Numbered from the stretch's first letter, positions 1 through 11,485 are shown. The stretch is DNA of 64,000 bases from Amphibalanus amphitrite (GCF_019059575.1 NW_024881854.1:372001-436000), one strand, 5' to 3'. Notes: generated by a model not told the origin, from the letters alone. Program-made: numbers and translations.

Positions 1-599
1 ATTGCATCCCAACAATCGCATTATTGAACATATCTAGCTCAATATGTTTACCTCTGTAATTGCTTGGATATACCCAAATCGGCAAATATTTTTATAGACG
101 ATGGTGGCAAGGGAAATTTGGCAACAAAATTTGTAGGTGGGGGCGAAGTATCAGATAACATTTACAGGTGATCCGTCGATCAGGGTTCACATTAGGAGCG
201 AATATTTGCAAAGTTGTGGCCAGCAGCTGCTGCCACTCAATTGCGTGGTTTATATACCAAAGCACTCACCTACTTATGGCTCAGTTTCTTGCATCCAAAA
301 CGGAATGCTTCAGAAAAAGTCCGTGTTAGAAAGTTAGAAAGCATGCAGCTACTAAACGTGACGCCATTTGTTATCCCACGCCCTGTAAGTGCACGCCATT
401 ATAGGACGTGTACTTAGGTGAGCCTGGAGATGTTCATAATTTTTTATTGTTTTCCGACGCTTCAAACTGTCATTTTATCTAGCATTGTGATAGACGTGCT
501 GCTCTCTATTGATCATTGCGCAAGCTTTTTTTTATTCATAAATTTGATAGATCGTCCCAATATGGCTGGCTTCAGGTTGCAACCAGCAATAATGTCACT
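1..599. other. Unassigned AT-rich stretch
   Basis: I see no supported gene, RNA or repeat. The short open frames here have no recognisable domain or splice context. Confidence 0.4.
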
Positions 600-1395
600 T
601 GATTTTGACCCGGGCCCCGTGGAACTACCGACGGGGGGTCAAGGGGGGGGGGGGGGCATTTCGCCCCCAGGATCTCTGAAACTACTTCACCCATGTTTAA
701 AATTCGACGGCGTTTCGTATCCGCGCGGGGGAGCTATCACGTGACCATTCCATTCACCTCAGTGCAACCGATGGCGTCACAGAACTGGTCACAATTTTGA
801 CCGTTTATTGGCCTTCGGGTAAATGTGCCATATTTGCTGTTAGAAGACAAATTATCAAAAATATCGGGTTTAAACGTTTACGTCATTAAATTCAAATAGT
901 TTTATTTTATCAAAACTATGGCAAATATTGAGCTACCGATCGCAAATTTAACTATAACTGTACAACTGTAACCGCATAACTGTATGCGGATGGACGAGTA
1001 AAGGTTCTATAACATTTATAATAGATATATTACTAAAAAAGGCAAAATTAGATTTAAAAGGCATTACATCTAAACAATGGAATGTTTAACATTTGATGGT
1101 TCAAATCATCGCTTAGCATGTCACTCTGACATCATTTGAGAAAGGCCTATACTTGTCGATGTCTTAAAATAATTGTATGTACATACACGACGATAGGGCT
1201 GAAAGGCCAGTTAAATGGAGAAATTAATACACTGGATTTAGATTTAGATATAAGCTTCCGAATTAAAATGATGGTCACAATGTGAAAGTGATCACGGTGA
1301 GCTCCAGAAAGTTTGGTGACGATATCTGTTATTAGGAGATGTCGAAGGAAAATGACAGGGGGCGTTCCTCCACCACCCCCCCCCCCCCTTCCTGC
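600..1395. repeat. Decayed G-run-bounded element (TTAA superfamily relic)
   Basis: A G-run, short spacer and C-run occur near 632-667, followed by a 'ctctgaaactac' phrase and an 'aattcgacggcgttt' phrase. Near 1310-1390 a 'tttggtgacgatatct' phrase precedes a second C-run. Both phrases sit just inside the ends of better preserved elements at 50618 and 14945. No TTAA ends survive, so this is called a relic. The inner 750-1300 holds nothing else I can name. Confidence 0.4.
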
Positions 1396-1557
1396 CATGT
1401 GCGTATTTAGTAGTTTACTGCTTGGAAGTCGCTAGTGCTTCGTAGTTTACCAGCCGAATGCCCGTTACTTCAGTTCAGTCCGAACTTTTTAGACCGTGTA
1501 AGTAACGAAGCTCACTTGGAACCTTTTAAAGGCAAATATTAGTGTCTTACCCTAAAT

Positions 1558-1741
1558 GCTGAAACAGACTCTTTCCGCAGTCAGGAAATCGCATGCGACA
1601 GCTAATTCAAATGCATTAAATAACGCTCACGTCAATCGTACGCACCTGCCTCATACAATTGAATGCGAGCAGGAATTGATGTACCTATTTGAACAGGCTC
1701 TCGCATGCGATTTCCTGACTGCGGAAAGAGTCTGTTTCAGC
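1558..1741. repeat. Perfect 41-bp inverted repeat with 102-bp loop
   Basis: Positions 1558-1598 and 1701-1741 are exact reverse complements, with GCATGC at the inner end of the stem. The loop has a weaker nested inverted repeat (CAATTGAATGCG near 1657). Perfect arms suggest a recent fold-back or a structured RNA. The short ORF across it is a by-product of the palindrome. Confidence 0.75.
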
Positions 1742-2003
1742 CTAAAGCGTGGTCTTTCGTCAAGACAGAGCCCCCTGTACTGAGCTTGCTACGGACAACC
1801 TCAGCATGCTTCCTTTTGCGTTAATGTAAATGTCCAACTAGAATGAATTAATGTTGAACCTTTTTATCATTTGCACCCGAGTTATGTTCAATAAAATTTT
1901 CCAGCACCAGTGCTTAGCCCTTCGGGCCTATTTGCGCCCACCCATGACTTGATGTGTGGGATGAGACCGTAATTATGCTTATGCTGGCTTGGTTTTCTTC
2001 AAG

Positions 2004-2124
2004 GCTTTCATCAAGAGCAAGATCTCCAACAAGTTCGCGAACAAGCGACGGTACACTACAGACGGCGCGGTACAAAAAATGAAGAAGGCCAAACATGAGA
2101 AGGAAAGCAATGAAGGACTGCCAG
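2004..2124 (+). CDS. SAMD3-like exon (basic region)
   Basis: A polypyrimidine tract ending in 'ttcttcaag' precedes the exon and 'CAG|gtgaga' is the donor at 2125. It encodes about 40 residues rich in Lys and Arg (KSKISNKFANKRRY), possibly a nuclear localisation segment. It ends in phase 1 and joins cleanly to 3628. The 5' edge is less certain because the frame stays open further upstream. Confidence 0.6.
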
Positions 2125-5100
2125 GTGAGAACGAATATGTTATTTTGTCCAAGCTGGGTAGTTAACCCGCGAGTTGCTTGGAGGTACCAAACATGTGAGG
2201 GCGTGAAACACCCTCACACATACAAAAATGACATAGGTACTACATGCACACTAAATGCATACAGCCAATCGGGATACCGATACCAAGCCAAATATCCCAT
2301 CAAAACCTATGGAAAAATGCCAAAAACTAAACCAACTCTGGAAATTGACAGAAATACCAGCTATTTACCAAAGTCATAACTCATAACCCCTCATACATTA
2401 GTGGATTCATAATATGGACAAAATAAAAAAGACATGGTCGAGATACTGAATGCCAAGTTGGTGTCTATTTCGTATCGGTATACCAAAACGATGATATCTG
2501 ATTAATATCTCTAGTCTCAAATCACGTATCGAAATTAAATTAAGTACTATTGATAGGATCGTTCCCAAAACCATTGAACAGATGCGTGCACAAGCTGGAT
2601 GCACGCCTTTGGGGGCGGGGGGCGACAAACGAGTGAGCGAGAGGATGAGCTTTGCACGTGCGAAATTGCGAGCAGGGCTGCGGAGTCGATGGATTTTCAG
2701 TGACTCCGACTCCGACTCCAACTCCCGCTTCCAAAAAGCAACTACGACTTCGACTCCGGCTCCGGGCAGAATTATCGACTCCGACCGACTCCAACTCCGA
2801 CTCTCGACTCCGCAGCCCTGCTAGGTCTGCGGAATCGATGATTTTTTCGGTGACTCCGACTCCGGCTCCGGTTTCCAAAATCGACTCCGACTCCGGTCAG
2901 AACTGTCGACTCCGACCGACTCCAACTCCGACTCCGCAGCCCTGATTGCGAGGGGTTACTTCCAACTCACTGGTGCACGGCACCCTACTAACCGGTCTCT
3001 AGCGATTTGCCAAATTTGAGCGAAATCGGCCCAGCCGTACTCCAGATCTGAAATCGGCACTCTGCACGTGCGCACGTGCAAATTGGATCCCAACTGACTT
3101 TTGCACGGCACCCTACTAACGAGTCTCTAACCGTGTACCAAATTTAAGCGCAATCGGTTCAGCCGTTGTTGAGATCTGGAAGCGACCCCTGCACGTCGCT
3201 TGTGCAGCAGCACCCCAACCATGACACATGGGAGTGCATTGCCTGGTGGGTGTCTACTTACATACCAAGTTTCAGCGCAATCGGCCAAGTAATTACCGAG
3301 ATATTGCAATTGCTACAAAGCTGATGCCTCTTCGTTTTGCACGTGGCACGTGCATAAGCGGTCACCCACATGCATCGGGAATAGTCCAATGCTTGGAAGA
3401 AGGAATGAAGCTACCCTACAAAAATTACCGCATGTAAATCGGTCAAGTGGTTGCTGAGATATAAGCCTCGCAAAAGCGTGACCACGGCCGGCCGGCCGGC
3501 CGCTCATACTTAGAAATTTCCGTTTATCTACGAAAGACTACGCTCGCTTCGCTCGCTCCGTAACCAAGCGCGTACACCCACAGAAGCAAGTTTTCTTTTT
3601 GATACAACCCTTGTTTTCTCTTTCCAGCGTACATGCCACCAGCGCCAGTGGATGATCTGGGCCAGAGGCGGATGGCGAACGAACTACTGGAGGCGACTTC
3701 GGAGCGAAAGGTGGAGCTCCTGAGGTCCACGTTCGCGTTTCGACGGAACTACCTGGTGAAAGGTCGGAACACCATGGCACGATATGCGGAACGGTATCCC
3801 GCGGCCATGACCTTGGATGCGGTAAGTATCACACTTGTTCGAAACAGCTCTTGCATGCGGTGATCTTCTAGTCTGTGCTATCAAAAGCCCCTTTGGCACG
3901 AGCTCTGAGGTGTCGCCTAAACTAGTACACTGCTGGGTTTTGAGCTAAATAAAGAACAGCCTTGGGAAGAAACCCCTCCCTCACCAAGATATCGTGTAGC
4001 AAGGCTGTTGAAATGCTTTGCAACGTTACCTAAACGCGATTAACTACTGCGGCAATACAGACGTTGGTACGGCGATGTTACATAGATCGGCTCCAGCATG
4101 TTAACCAAATGTGTTTTTGCGGTCTTTAAAGCAGGGCTGCGGAGTCGATGGATTTTCGGATGACTTCAACTCCGAGTCCGGATTCAAAAATCGACTCTGA
4201 CTTCGACTCCGATTTCATCTCAGACTCCGGACGTTTCTCTTTAAGTCCATATCATGAAAATTAACTTCATAGTGGAGATGTTTGTATTTGGGGTATATTT
4301 GTTTCGGATCCCTAAATAGCTGTTTCTGGCACCTAATTGCTGTATAGCACCAAAAAAAAAGTTACTGGAACCTAATAACTAAATCTGGCACTAAAATGCT
4401 GACCAGAAGCCTTATGTTGCCAGATTATCTAGTTGGAGTGATTACTGGATTGGCCCTAGAATTGCAAAATTCTTGATCTATTTCCCGTCGTATTTACAAA
4501 GCCCATTTGCGACCCTTTTCTCGCATTTGTCTATTCCTATCACTGCAGGCATCGGTAAAATCCTTTTTGAAAGGATTGCATTCCCAATCAACATTCCTAG
4601 TGCCGAAGTGGATTGCATTCCTACCCGCAATCCCCTTTTTTCACTTGGATTGTGATCAAATCCGCAATCCTTTTTTGCAATCCTGTTGTATTATTATGTG
4701 CACTAGTGGATCTGGGGGAGGGAGGGGGGAGGGGGCATAGGGCCGTGCCTCCATCCCCAAATCACCCATTTCTAGTTCCTAGTCTTGCGAGTAATTCCTA
4801 TCTAAGGCACAGATATTTTATGGGAAATATTTTTTGCCTCAAACACCCCCACATTTAAACCTCTACCCAACCAGTGTTTTATATTTTTAAAACTCTCCCT
4901 CAAATACGTAATTTTGCCCTTGCTATGTAGTTCATCAGCGTATATTATTTTGAGCGTTTAAATTAAAAGCGTTTAAATTATTTCAAGTTTCGATGTAAAG
5001 CCCTTGATAGCAAAGTACATTAAGCCGATGAAGCCGATCTCATAATATTCAATCGCAACAAACCATTTCAAAGCACTAATCAACCACAATACGGATTGGA

Positions 5101-8100
5101 TTGCAAAAATTGGAAGTATGATGCAATAAAATCCGCAAGCAAATCCTGTTTTTTGGAATGGATTTCAACTCCAGGTGAAATCCACCAAAAAGGAATGCAA
5201 TCAGGATTTTGCAATCCTGCAATCACAATCCTACCGATGCCTGCCTATCAGACAGAAAATTAACATACAGTTCATTGCACGCTTTCGACAATGAAAAAAA
5301 AAAACATATTCGGCTCAAGGGACATACGCAGCCGAAGATATGGCCAGAAACGACGGAGTTCTTTTAGAACAGGTGGATATCCAGACATATGTTCTGGCAT
5401 TTCTTTGTCACACAGATCTGCAAATCTTTGTCCGTGCATTTATCCGCACAATATATCGATTACGCGCATTTCCCATATATTTGTAAACACTGATTCATAT
5501 CTTCGCTCATGGCGGCCCCGCCGGTACCCAACTGGCTGTGACCAGACTCGGGCCATGCGAGCCCCCGGTATCACATCCCCGGCCGGCGAAGCGGCAGCTC
5601 CACTGCTTCCCAGCCCCAAATGCATCAGCCCCCTCTCACTCCCCCCCCCAGCCCAAACACATAGGAAAACTTTGTTTTAGACTGAGCAGCAGTGCTTAAG
5701 GAATCGAAATCCGATAAGTGTTTGGAATTTTGGAGAAACTATGTTGGGGGTATCCCCCCCCGCAGCGTCCAAGACCGCCTTTCTGGATCCCACAGTGTCC
5801 ACAGCCACTGCCCTGCACCTGGTCATACAACGCCACACAATCCACAAGATCACGATCTTGTCCCGTACGGCTCTCCACTCAACTGCCCCTCTCCCGACGC
5901 TTCCTCACGTGGCACGCCGGCCGGCCAGACAGCGAATTATTCGCTCCCACTCGTCGTCAGCCGCCGGTCTCCTCCAGCCGGCGCGTCTGAGGCATGCCCT
6001 GGAATACAACTGCAGTGGCAACTACAGACTAGACATCATGGAATATTATACTTAAAAGCTTGACTCGGCAGTGCTGCCATTTACTTTCCTTCCAGATTGG
6101 TGCTACGCGCAGCATTTTAGTCCAGACTCTAGACTTAGAGCGGACTGTTCCGGAGAATCAGTGCCAGAAACAGCTAAATTGAGTCACTTTCCGCAGGCTG
6201 GTATTACCTAACAGATGCTGCAACCAATTTTAGGCTGAAACAGCTATTTAGTGCTAGGAATAGCTTTTTCTAGGACGCTATTAAATGACGTCATTTTTTG
6301 CCTGAAACGATCCTTTGTGCGTTCCAAGATCCCACATTGCAAGCATGCTTAAACCAGTAAAACGCCTTTTGGGCGAAGAACGAGCGAGCGAGATAGTGAG
6401 CCCTGCACGTGCGGAAGGGCGAGAGGGTACTTCCAACGGGCTTGTGCAAAGCACCCTTCTAACCGGTCGGTAGCGGTGTGCCAAATTTGAACGCAATCGG
6501 CCCAGCCGTTCCTGAGATCTGGAAGCGGCATTCTGCACGTGCGCACGTGCAAACGGGGTCCGAAATGACTTTTGCACGGCACCCTACTAACCGGTCCCCA
6601 ACCGTGTACCAAATTTGAGCGCAATCGGTCCAGCCGTTCTCGAGATCTGGAAACGCCCCCTGCACGTGCGCACGTGCAGTAGCACCCTAACCGCAACACA
6701 TGGGAATGCATTGCCTGGTGGGTGCCTACCTGTATGCCAAGTTTCAGCGAAATCGCCCCAGTAATTACCGAGTTACTGAAATGGGAACAAATTTGGCACC
6801 TCTTATTGTTGTATTTTGCACGTGCAGTGGGGGTCACTCACATAGATGAAGCGTATCCGACCTTTGGTAGAAGGGATGCAGCTACCCTATAAAAATGACA
6901 GCAAGACAATCGATCAAGCCGCTGCTGAGATATGGGCCTCTCAAAATCATTACTTTTGCAAAACTGCTTGAACACCCTTGACTTTTCACGTGGCACGTGC
7001 CACGGCGGTCACTGAGATGTATCAAAAGTAGTCAATTACGGGGTAGAAGGGATGGGGCTACCTAGCAAAAAAGACCGCAGGCCATTCGGTCCAGCGGTTG
7101 CTGAGATATAAGCCTCTCAAAAGCGTTACAGGCCGGGCCGGGCCGGGCCGGGCCGGGCCGCTCATACTGAGATTTTCCCGTTATATTGAAAAGACTTTGC
7201 TTCGCTCGCTGCGCTCGCTCGCTCGTAATAACATGCAGAATTAAAAGCAGGTTCTGGCGAATCAGCCGTCTTCTGCTTCTTTTGCTGAAAACGCTCTTCC
7301 AAAACAGGAATATGGCATTTTTCGACAAAATCTGATTTCGAAAGATCAACGAGCATAGTATTGTCAGGCAAACGGTTGCAGGGCGTGACGTTGAGCTATG
7401 CAGCATTAACTCCAACTCCGGAGAACTGTCGACCCCTGGGCAGAACTGTCGACCCCGACCGACTCAGACTTCGACTCCCGACTCCGCAGCCCTGCTTAAA
7501 AGTGACATGTTGCATCTGGAGCCCTTGAAAATGTGCCTATTGCCTGTTTGTAGATGTGGATTTATTGTCATGGATTTCATTATGTGCTGCCCGATGTACA
7601 TTTTTGAAAACAGTCCGGATTTTCATTCTTGGCAGTAATCGTCCGCTTATTTTTGACACTTTAAACTGACCCGCAAGGGATCACACTTTCTACCATGTTA
7701 CTCTTCATATCCATTATGCGGCTAACTTACACTGCTCTTTTCGTTTTTGCTAACACTCAATGCTTTTGTGTTGCAGATGTGGCTGGATCTTGCCCTCATG
7801 GAGGGAAAAGAGGCGGATCCAGCCCAACTCCAAGAGGAGGCAGCAGGGAGGCTCCGCGGCATACTGGCCAAATTCAAGGCCGTGACAAACTCTGAGCAAA
7901 ATGGTAAGAACGCAACTTTACCATGTCCATTATCCTATTAGCTCTGTCGATTCCTGAGCAATGCGCCGGTTTGTGTAAAATTGTCAAAGTTAGACCTAGA
8001 AATTTGCAAAACTTTACCTTAGATGACCTCTGGTGCGCTGACCTTTGACCTGACCTTAACCTTCGACATCTCGTCAGGCCATAGAAATCCAGGAGCCGCA

Positions 8101-8503
8101 GCGGGTCGTGGGTTAAAGTAATAATTTGCTGATTAATGAATGCTTACAATTGACATGAGGCGGTCTTTTCCCAGAGGACGGACTGGTGCAAGAGCTCCTG
8201 GAAGAGTTGGACGGCGCCGACATCACGGCGCCGTCTTCGGCGCCCTTCATCGAGACCAAAGAAGACGGCCCAATGCTGGTTGTGGAGGGAATCGGCATCC
8301 ATCTCACCACGTCCAAAGTGGAACAAGCCCTGGCCTGGGCCCTGGCCTTCCCGGCGCTGCAGCAGAAACTCCCGGCGGGGGGCTGTGGGGGCCGCGCCCT
8401 GAGATACGCGTCCGCATTTCTTTACCGATACGTACTGGGGATCAGTGGTGGGCCGCAGCTGCCTAATAGGCTCCTGCGCAAAGTTCAGGCGCTGCTGAAG
8501 TGA
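2004..8503 (+). CDS. SAMD3-like protein, 3' four exons (5' end not found)
   Basis: The model joins 2004-2124, 3628-3821, 7777-7903 and 8175-8503: 771 nt, 257 codons including the stop. All junctions have GT-AG ends and keep one reading frame, which strongly supports a real gene. The order of parts is a Lys/Arg-rich segment, a proline-rich linker, a helical block (ERKVELLRSTFAFRRNYLV), an acidic linker and a C-terminal helical domain ending at TGA. From memory this matches the region after the SAM domain in metazoan 'sterile alpha motif domain-containing protein 3-like' proteins; the function of that family is not established. No SAM domain or start codon is visible upstream, so those exons lie further 5' or outside the window. 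Introns 1 and 2 are occupied by mobile elements. Confidence 0.7.
2602..3562. mobile_element. CACGTG repeat element, copy 1
   Basis: One of three copies (also 6358-7228 and 22031-22705). Each starts with an 'acgccttttggggcga' phrase and GAGCGAGCGAG, and ends with CGCTCGCTTCGCTCGCTC. Inside, a unit of roughly 125 bp recurs in diverged form. It carries a 'caaatttgagcgcaatcgg' phrase, 'ctcgagatctg', and GCACGTGCGCACGTGC or a close variant. A GGCCGGCC run lies near the right end (3487-3501). It sits in the SAMD3-like intron and is interrupted by the hAT MITE at 2673-2944. Confidence 0.65.
2673..2944. mobile_element. hAT-type MITE, CAGGGCTGCGGAGTCG family
   Basis: It begins CAGGGCTGCGGAGTCG and ends CTCCGCAGCCCTG. 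It is flanked by the 8-bp duplication ATTGCGAG (2665-2672 and 2945-2952), the TSD length of hAT elements. The interior is a run of GACTCC/GGAGTC repeats. A second, slightly different head at 2821 shows two copies fused inside one insertion. No coding capacity. Confidence 0.85.
3628..3821 (+). CDS. SAMD3-like exon (conserved helical block)
   Basis: The acceptor is 'ctctttccag' at 3618-3627 and the donor is 'GCG|gtaagt' at 3822. The first two bases complete a codon started in the previous exon, and the exon ends on a codon boundary. It carries the best family match, a 'TFAFRR' segment followed by 'YAERYPA'. Confidence 0.75.
4544..5243. mobile_element. hAT-like MITE with GCAATCC repeats
   Basis: The ends are inverted: CAGGCATCGGTA at 4546 and TACCGATGCCTG at 5232-5243. 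Flanking octamers CCTATCAC and CCTATCAG match at 7 of 8. The subterminal regions are full of GGATTGCA/TGCAATCC on both strands, as in transposase-binding subterminal repeats. No ORF of note. Confidence 0.6.
6358..7228. mobile_element. CACGTG repeat element, copy 2
   Basis: Same start and end phrases as the copy at 2602. It has at least four diverged internal units with GCACGTGCGCACGTGC near 6535 and 6661. GGCCGGGCCGGGCC runs near 7133-7160. The right end is a CGCTCG-rich inverted match to the left GAGCGAGCGAG. Confidence 0.65.
7777..7903 (+). CDS. SAMD3-like exon (helical, charged)
   Basis: The acceptor is 'tgtgttgcag' ending at 7776, and the donor is 'AATG|gtaaga' at 7904. It starts on a codon boundary, consistent with the previous exon, and ends in phase 1. 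The 42 codons are rich in Glu, Ala and Lys and predict helix. Confidence 0.75.
8175..8503 (+). CDS. SAMD3-like terminal exon with stop
   Basis: The acceptor is 'tcttttcccag' ending at 8174. The first two bases complete a Glu codon, and the frame runs to TGA at 8501-8503. It encodes an acidic linker then a strand/helix domain (residues 'VEGIGIHLTTSKVEQALAWA' onward). A 'FLYRYVLGI...LLRKVQALL' tail matches the C-terminal pattern I recall for SAMD3-like proteins. No AATAAA follows closely; the next sequence is a fold-back MITE. Confidence 0.75.
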
Positions 8504-8532
8504 AGGCGACACCTAGCATGACTGACCTTTGT

Positions 8533-8880
8533 AGGTGACTGTTCCACCTTTACAATAGTGTTGAGTTGAGATAGTCAAATTGGGTTTCCTGGCCCGCAAT
8601 TACCGGTTTGGGCACTCACAACATCGAGAAATGCCTTAATTCGGAAATATTTATTTTCTTAGTCTGAAGCACTCGAATCCTAAGGGGCAAAATCATTTGA
8701 ATGTGCCCTCAACTTCGAGTGATATTGCCCCTTAAAATTCGAGTGCTGCAGACTAAAAATATATGGTTTCAAATTAAGGCATTTCTCGATGTTGCGAGTC
8801 CCCAAATCAGTAATTGCGAACCAGGAAACCCAATTTGACTATTTCAACTCAAAACTAACGTAAAGGTTGGATGGTCACAC
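8533..8880. mobile_element. Fold-back MITE in the 3' flank of the SAMD3-like gene
   Basis: Positions about 8533-8700 and 8740-8880 are imperfect reverse complements (shared blocks 'caaattgggtttcctgg', 'catcgagaaatgccttaat', 'aaggggcaa'). The whole element could fold into one long hairpin. If the gene's 3' UTR runs this far, the transcript would carry a double-stranded segment. Confidence 0.75.
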
Positions 8881-8881
8881 A

Positions 8882-9182
8882 GGCGGCGTTTCACGGCCGC
8901 TAGTAGCGCGCTACCAGCGCATTTCGCGAGCTGACGTTATATAATGACGTCACACTAATGACGTTTCGTATAATCCGTGAGCTCCTTCAAAGCTGCGATT
9001 GGAACTGAGTTGCTGTCGCGTTAAATGTATTTGATTTGCTTTCAACGCAACAGCAACTCTGTTCCAATCGCAGCTATGAAGAAACACGGATTACACGAAA
9101 CGTCATTAGTGTGACGTCATCATATAACGTCAGTTCGCGAAATGCACTGGCAGCGCGCTACTAGCGGCCGTGTAACGCCGCC
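8882..9182. mobile_element. Fold-back MITE with CRE (TGACGTCA) sites
   Basis: Arms of roughly 140 bp (8882-9020 and 9045-9182) are near-perfect reverse complements, starting GGCGGCGTTTCACGGCCGC. Each arm carries TGACGTCA (near 8943 and 9112) plus TGACGT variants, the consensus for CREB/ATF bZIP proteins. It abuts the previous MITE directly. Confidence 0.8.
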
Positions 9183-9899
9183 CCAGTGTTCGCTCGCTAG
9201 TACTGTTAAGAGACACTACTTCATATCGCAGAAGGCGTGAAGCTTTTGTGTTTGCTGGCGTGGTCAGCCACACTGCGTTGTGCTTTTTCGACGGTTGAAA
9301 GCGGTTGAAAAAAGACAAAGAAAAGACGTGCGACGTTGGATATGCAAGGTTGGATGTGCGACGTGCAAACGTTCGACAGTTCGACAGTTCTTTAACAGTC
9401 ACATGCATGTACTTTCAAATACATGATCTGTTTGCAATGAATGCTCTTTTGCTGCAAACATGACTGCTGAGCGGCGAGCTGCGAATTCCGAATGAAATTA
9501 ACAAGTGCAAGGGAGGTCTAAGTAGAACGTTACGAGGCTGAGACTGGTAGATCACTTACGAGTACAGGTTTGCTCCATGTAGTCATTACTATGGCAACCA
9601 AGATTTGCTTCGATTTGACCTAACGAGTACACGGCTCAGCTCCGTTAAGTGCAAACATGCGCAGGTCTTTACCTAGTAGCCGCATGATTATAACTAGGAA
9701 CACAGTCGTTCGCACTACAATGACAAAGCAAACTTTGGTAGCTTATCTAACGAACTACATGTCAGTGGGTTGTAAGAACAACTACCATGACAAACAATAT
9801 GGTTGTTCGATGACAAGGCAAAGGGTGCGGGGATTTGCGCTAAATAATTTTCCTTGTAAAAGTAACAAACGTTTGTTGAAATGAGTTTACAGTGTATTG
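9183..9899. other. Unassigned stretch
   Basis: Nothing recognisable. Short ORFs on both strands lack domains and splice support. Confidence 0.3.
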
Positions 9900-10361
9900 A
9901 GTGTGCCTATTGAATTCTATGAGTAAAATGACCCATAAAACATGTGTCGCACATGCCCTTTTCTATATTTTGTTTTTTGGTGACCTGACCTGACCTGACC
10001 TGACCTGACCTTGACCTTGACCTCTGAATGATATTGTATGCAACGAATATTGTCTTGGTAGCCTAAGAACACGTTTTGGGCGATCAGTCTCAGTCCATGA
10101 CTCCATTCTTCGGCAACTACGGTGCAAGGCCGATACTGTAGAAACTTGCAATTTGTACCCTTGACCTGACCTTGACCTTGACCTCAAACTTTAAATTAAG
10201 TACATGTTTTTAGTAGTTCGTGACGAGAGCTTTCGATTGGCGTTTGAATTTTCCAAATCGGACCATTAGTTCGGGAGATAACAGGGGGGGGGGTAAAATT
10301 TACCCCCCCCCCCCCCCAGCCCCGCGCGTTCGGCTGGAGACCCCAGCCCCGCGCGGGTTAA
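9900..10361. mobile_element. 5'-truncated TTAA element, tip CGCGCGGGGCTGGGG
   Basis: The right end is GCGCGGGTTAA at 10351-10361, preceded by a G-run/'taaaattta'/C-run hairpin (10282-10316) and a duplicated tip ('ccccgcgcgttcggctgg' then 'ccccagccccgcgcgg'). Inside is a tandem run of CTGACC/TTGACC (9980-10022). The phrase 'cataaaacatg' near 9935 is shared with 49988. The left end is missing. Confidence 0.6.
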
Positions 10362-10645
10362 ATTTCAATCACGCGAGAATCATATTTCACAGTCTTTATG
10401 CAGTAGCGTTAGATGCTAGTACCGTTTACCACACGAGCGCCGCCCGCCCGCCGCGCGCCAGCGGCACCTGGTGTTAGCGGCCGGCCGGCCATGCTCGCCG
10501 CCATTGGAGACTGCAACGCCCGATGCCGATTAGTATTTCTGCTCTGATCGGTGGACAATCTTCAGGCAGCCAGAAAAGACATAGATTGCTGTTCTGGTAT
10601 GTCTTGTTTTGAATTGACTACCTACACATTCATGGTTCTCATCAT

Positions 10646-11186
10646 CAGGGTTGTACTTGACTCATGAGTCGAGTCAGAAATTTGACTCAACTCTGACTCA
10701 AATGAGTCAGATTTGAGTCGAGTCGGATAAAATGTTGAGCTGTTGAGTTGAGTCAGAGTTGAGTCGGACAAAAATATTAAGGCGTTGAGTTGAGTCAGAG
10801 TTGAGTCAGTAAAATAACTTTTGACATTGAGTTGAGTCAAACATTTAGGATCATGAGTCAGCTGACTCAACTTTCTAGAAACAAGCTTTTCATTCCCCCC
10901 CCCCCCCCGCTTAACAACTTCGCCCTGGCTCTGCTGCCGGATTTTTTTCCACCCCCGCCCCCGCTCAGCAACTTTTTTAACTGAGTCAATTTTGAGTCAA
11001 CTCACTTGACTCGACAAAAAATTTGAGTCAAGTTTGAGTCGACTCATATTTTCATTGAGCCGGTTGAGTCATGAGTCGAGTCAAGGGAAAAATCAGCTCC
11101 TTGTTTGAGTCAGAGTTGAGTCAGGGATTTCTGAAGTTGAATGATGAGTCGAGTCGGCAATTTTTTTTTAGTCGAGCACAACCCTG
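10646..11186. mobile_element. hAT MITE made of TGACTCA/TGAGTCA repeats
   Basis: The ends are CAGGGTTGTACTTGACTC and GTCGAGCACAACCCTG, with a perfect 8-bp TSD CTCATCAT (10638-10645, 11187-11194). Almost the whole interior is TTGAGTCGAGTCA-like sequence, so it contains dozens of TGASTCA cores (the AP-1/bZIP consensus). C-runs at about 10896 and 10953 look like later insertions or slippage. Non-coding. Confidence 0.85.
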
Positions 11187-11194
11187 CTCATCAT

Positions 11195-11485
11195 AGCTGC
11201 TTGTGGCTTTTGTAACATTATCACATTTTCTCGTGACTATTCGTGACGTCATTATATCTGTCGCGGGCTCTTTTTCGGAGACGTCATCAACATTCCACGC
11301 GGCATTTGAGGGCTTGGCATGATACCTATTTGCTCTTTATTTGTGGTGATCCATCATCATGTAAGCACTTCATTGTTACGACTTCATCATATTTCCTCAC
11401 AGCTAGTCATGACGTGATAAGTTTTATATCAGACTTGTGTTGACAATATATTTATTCCTGACTATGCATGACGTCATCAGTTCTG
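11195..11485. other. TGACGTCA-rich spacer
   Basis: Several TGACGTCAT sites (for example near 11244 and 11469) occur in otherwise unremarkable sequence leading into the 68-bp tandem repeat. No gene seen. Confidence 0.4.

Larger units (their letters stand above)
4132..7494. mobile_element. hAT element of the CAGGGCTGCGG family with nested insertions
   Basis: It starts CAGGGCTGCGGAGTCG at 4132 and ends GACTCCGCAGCCCTG at 7494. The flanking octamers CTTTAAAG and CTTAAAAG match at 7 of 8, so it is taken as one old insertion in the SAMD3-like intron. It contains the hAT-like element at 4544-5243 and a CACGTG repeat copy at 6358-7228. The inner 5244-6357 stretch has GC-rich overlapping frames with no recognisable protein. 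Confidence 0.6.

Noticed and set aside
8144-8512. Minus-strand frame opposite the last SAMD3-like exon
   Set aside because: It is a shadow of the plus-strand exon, which has splice sites and a family match.
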